From contig CM076259.1 of the NCBI GenBank assembly GCA_038380795.1, forward strand, positions 73,156,200 through 73,220,199: a stretch of DNA of 64,000 nt, written 5' to 3'. The notes under the pieces are model-generated. The model did no database searches, was not told the origin of the DNA, and saw nothing but the letters and a program-made list of their open reading frames with translations. Both the position numbers and the translations under genes were made by a program. Source of the DNA: Pyrocephalus nanus. Taxonomy: Eukaryota; Chordata; Aves; Passeriformes; Tyrannidae. Positions 62,286 through 64,000 of this stretch are shown here, one piece after another. How positions within the stretch are numbered: the first letter of the stretch is position 1; every line of letters begins with the position of its first letter.

Positions 62286-63499
62286 TCTCTCACACAAGTA
62301 ATTGTGATTACTGAGGTTAATCTCCTCACTGGATGTTTTATCACCACATTTGTATAAGCTATCCTACATATCACCACTGTTGAAGGGAATTTTTTTAATG
62401 AATTCAAATATTTCGTCATACTTAGCAGGGATTCCACTTGAATCCTTCCTAAATAGCAGTGGACTACTTGCTCCTGAATATTTTATGTTTTATACCTTTG
62501 GGTAGCTTTACTGTTTTCTTTCTCCTCTTAGCTTTCATGGAAATTTTCCTGGACATGGTAGATAGGAATCTATAATAAGCGCCTTGGAATCTCACTACTT
62601 TCTCTGTCAGTGTGTTGAACAACTTTTGTGTATTTGAAGGGACTCCAAATGACACAGTTTGAAATGATAAAGCCATTACATTGTTAGAACAAATAAACTA
62701 CTAAATTGAATAATATAGGACTCTGCATCCAAAAGTCTTTGTGGGCTGGGCAGCTGTCAGCAAGTAGTGTAAGGTGCAGCTTTAGTTTACCCTGCATCAG
62801 CCTCATTTTTAGTGTGTCATCTTGAGGCTTCCTGTTTATCTCTTTATGTAGGCATTGGGGGATTTGCTGATATTGTTTCATGGTTGTTTCAATTCTTTTG
62901 GGTTTGGTGTTTTTTTTTTTTTTTTTGTTTTTTTTTTTTTTTTTTTTTTTTGTTTGTTTTTGTTTTTGTTTTTTTCTCAAGCGAGGATGTAGTTTTGTTT
63001 TCTGAAGTCAATGAGCTGCAGACTCTCCCTCCACCAGCTGTCTTACTTCTGTCTGCAATATTATATTTCTTATCTTACATGGCTCTATTCAGCAGCCTTT
63101 TTCTATCAAAACTTGGCCTTGGATCACTGACAGCTCAGCCTCTGGGAGGAGGGAAAGGTAGTTTTATAGTATAATTAATTTTATCAGGAAGTAGAAGGAG
63201 ACATAAAGTGAATCATACTTTCAGTGTGATTGACTACTTTTTTCCTTCTACTATATTTGATGGGTAGGGCAACCAGCTAAGAAGCAGATGTCTGCTTCAG
63301 GGACTTCTAAGGTGAGATGAAATCTCTTCAAGCTCTCTCTTTAATCCTTCAAAGGAAATGACCGCTGTACACTTACAAAGGAACCACTTAATCTTCTCAA
63401 GTTCTAGTCACTTTAAAAATAGACATTTGTGAGTGTTCTCTGTTAAATGCTTATATCATCAGGATTAAATAATAGCTGCAACCTGTAACACAGAGTTTT
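62286..63499. other. Unidentified sequence with a long T tract
   Basis: Nothing recognised apart from the poly(T) stretch. The 70-codon minus-strand frame at 62464-62676 ends in a basic stretch and has no recognisable family. Confidence 0.5.
62910..62975. repeat. Long T-rich tract
   Basis: About 66 bp of T with isolated G. Open frames across it are poly-Phe or poly-Lys artefacts. Confidence 0.95.
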
Positions 63500-64000
63500 A
63501 GCACGTGGTCAAGAAGGTCAAAAGCATCCTGGCCTGTACCAGAAATAGTGTGGCCATCAGGACCAGGACAATGATTGTCCTCCTGTACAATCCAGGAGAG
63601 CACATGACGCACCAGTGAGACCACATCTTGAGTAATGTGTTCAGTTTTGGGCCCCTCACTACAAAAGACATTGAGGTGCTAGGGTGTGTCCTGAGAAGGG
63701 CAACAAAGCTGGAGAAGGTTCTGGACTTTTATAAGGAGCAGCTGAAGGAGCTGTGGTTGTTTAGACTGGAGAAAAGGAGGCTCAGGAGAGACCTTGTTGC
63801 TCTCTACAACTGTCTGAAAGGAGGGTGTGATGAGGTAGGATTGGTCTACTCTTCCAGGTAACAAGTGACAGAATGAGAGGAAATGGCCTCAGATTGCTCC
63901 AGGGGGAGATTTAGATTGAATATTAGGAAAAGTTTCTTCACTGAAATTTTGGTCAGGCATTGGACAAGGCTGACCAGGATGGTGAGATGTGGCCCTTGGG
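63500..64000 (+). mobile_element. CR1 LINE (sense), continues past the window
   Basis: It begins near GCACGTGGTCAAGAAGGTCA and runs through 'gcatcctggcctgtaccag', 'cagttttgggcccctcactacaa', 'agaagggcaacaaagctgg', 'actggagaaaaggaggctcaggagagaccttgttgctctctacaac', 'atgagaggaaatggcctcag' and 'tattaggaaaagtttcttcactga'. The last 100 bp or so of the element should lie beyond 64000. The 77-codon frame at 63628 is a by-product of the well-preserved CR1 sequence. Confidence 0.96.

Noticed and set aside
62812..63174. 120-codon plus-strand frame with a phenylalanine-rich 'membrane' segment
   Set aside because: The hydrophobic stretch is translation of the long poly(T) tract.
1..64000. tRNA, rRNA, CRISPR array, operon or phage-like gene cluster
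   Set aside because: No cloverleaf-like tRNA, no spaced direct-repeat array and no run of co-oriented genes were seen. The composition and CR1 content point to avian nuclear non-coding DNA.

Overview
This window looks like vertebrate nuclear DNA, almost certainly from a bird. It is AT-rich and has no dense open reading frames, no operon-like layout and no RNA gene I can recognise. Its interspersed repeats are overwhelmingly CR1 (chicken repeat 1) LINE fragments. Several end in the diagnostic CR1 3' tail (ATTCTATGATT-type 8-mers, or the reverse complement AATCATAGAAT). A solo long terminal repeat (LTR) of a tandem-repeat-bearing avian ERV type supports a bird. I cannot name the species or say whether the window is intergenic or lies in a large intron. 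No protein-coding exon is supported, and the longest open frames are either LINE debris or unrecognisable.

Layout. 0-4 kb: two CR1 3' fragments in tandem (about 0.87-1.56 kb), then a 1.3-kb CR1 carrying part of the reverse transcriptase (RT) (2.72-4.03 kb). 4-9.4 kb: AT-rich unique DNA with one plus-strand CR1 (7.52-8.24 kb). 9.4-12.7 kb: a rearranged CR1 with RT remnants, an unidentified 186-codon open frame, a short CR1 tail, and an old plus-strand CR1 split by a younger minus-strand CR1. 12.7-25.4 kb: mostly unique DNA with short tandem repeats, a small CR1 RT fragment and a 186-bp hAT-type miniature DNA transposon with matching 8-bp flanking duplications. 25.45-26.48 kb: solo ERV LTR on the minus strand. 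26.5-38.4 kb: unique DNA, a probable second older LTR (about 31.94-32.56 kb, minus) and two GC-richer segments of unknown nature. 38.4-38.9 kb: an old CR1. 38.9-50.9 kb: about 12 kb holding only microsatellites and poly(A)/poly(T) tracts. 50.9-52.67 kb: the most informative CR1, with endonuclease and RT remnants, an internal deletion and no 3' tail. 53.4-64 kb: further CR1 pieces, including a very old fragment with 41 unbroken RT codons and, at the right edge, a plus-strand copy that runs off the window.

No genes work together here. The sequence records layered retrotransposon insertion, deletion and nesting in otherwise unremarkable avian non-coding DNA. I looked for an undescribed system on both strands and found none. 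The points worth a second look are the repeat-structure observations listed, the unidentified GC-richer segments, and the long repeat-poor stretches that could hold conserved non-coding elements.
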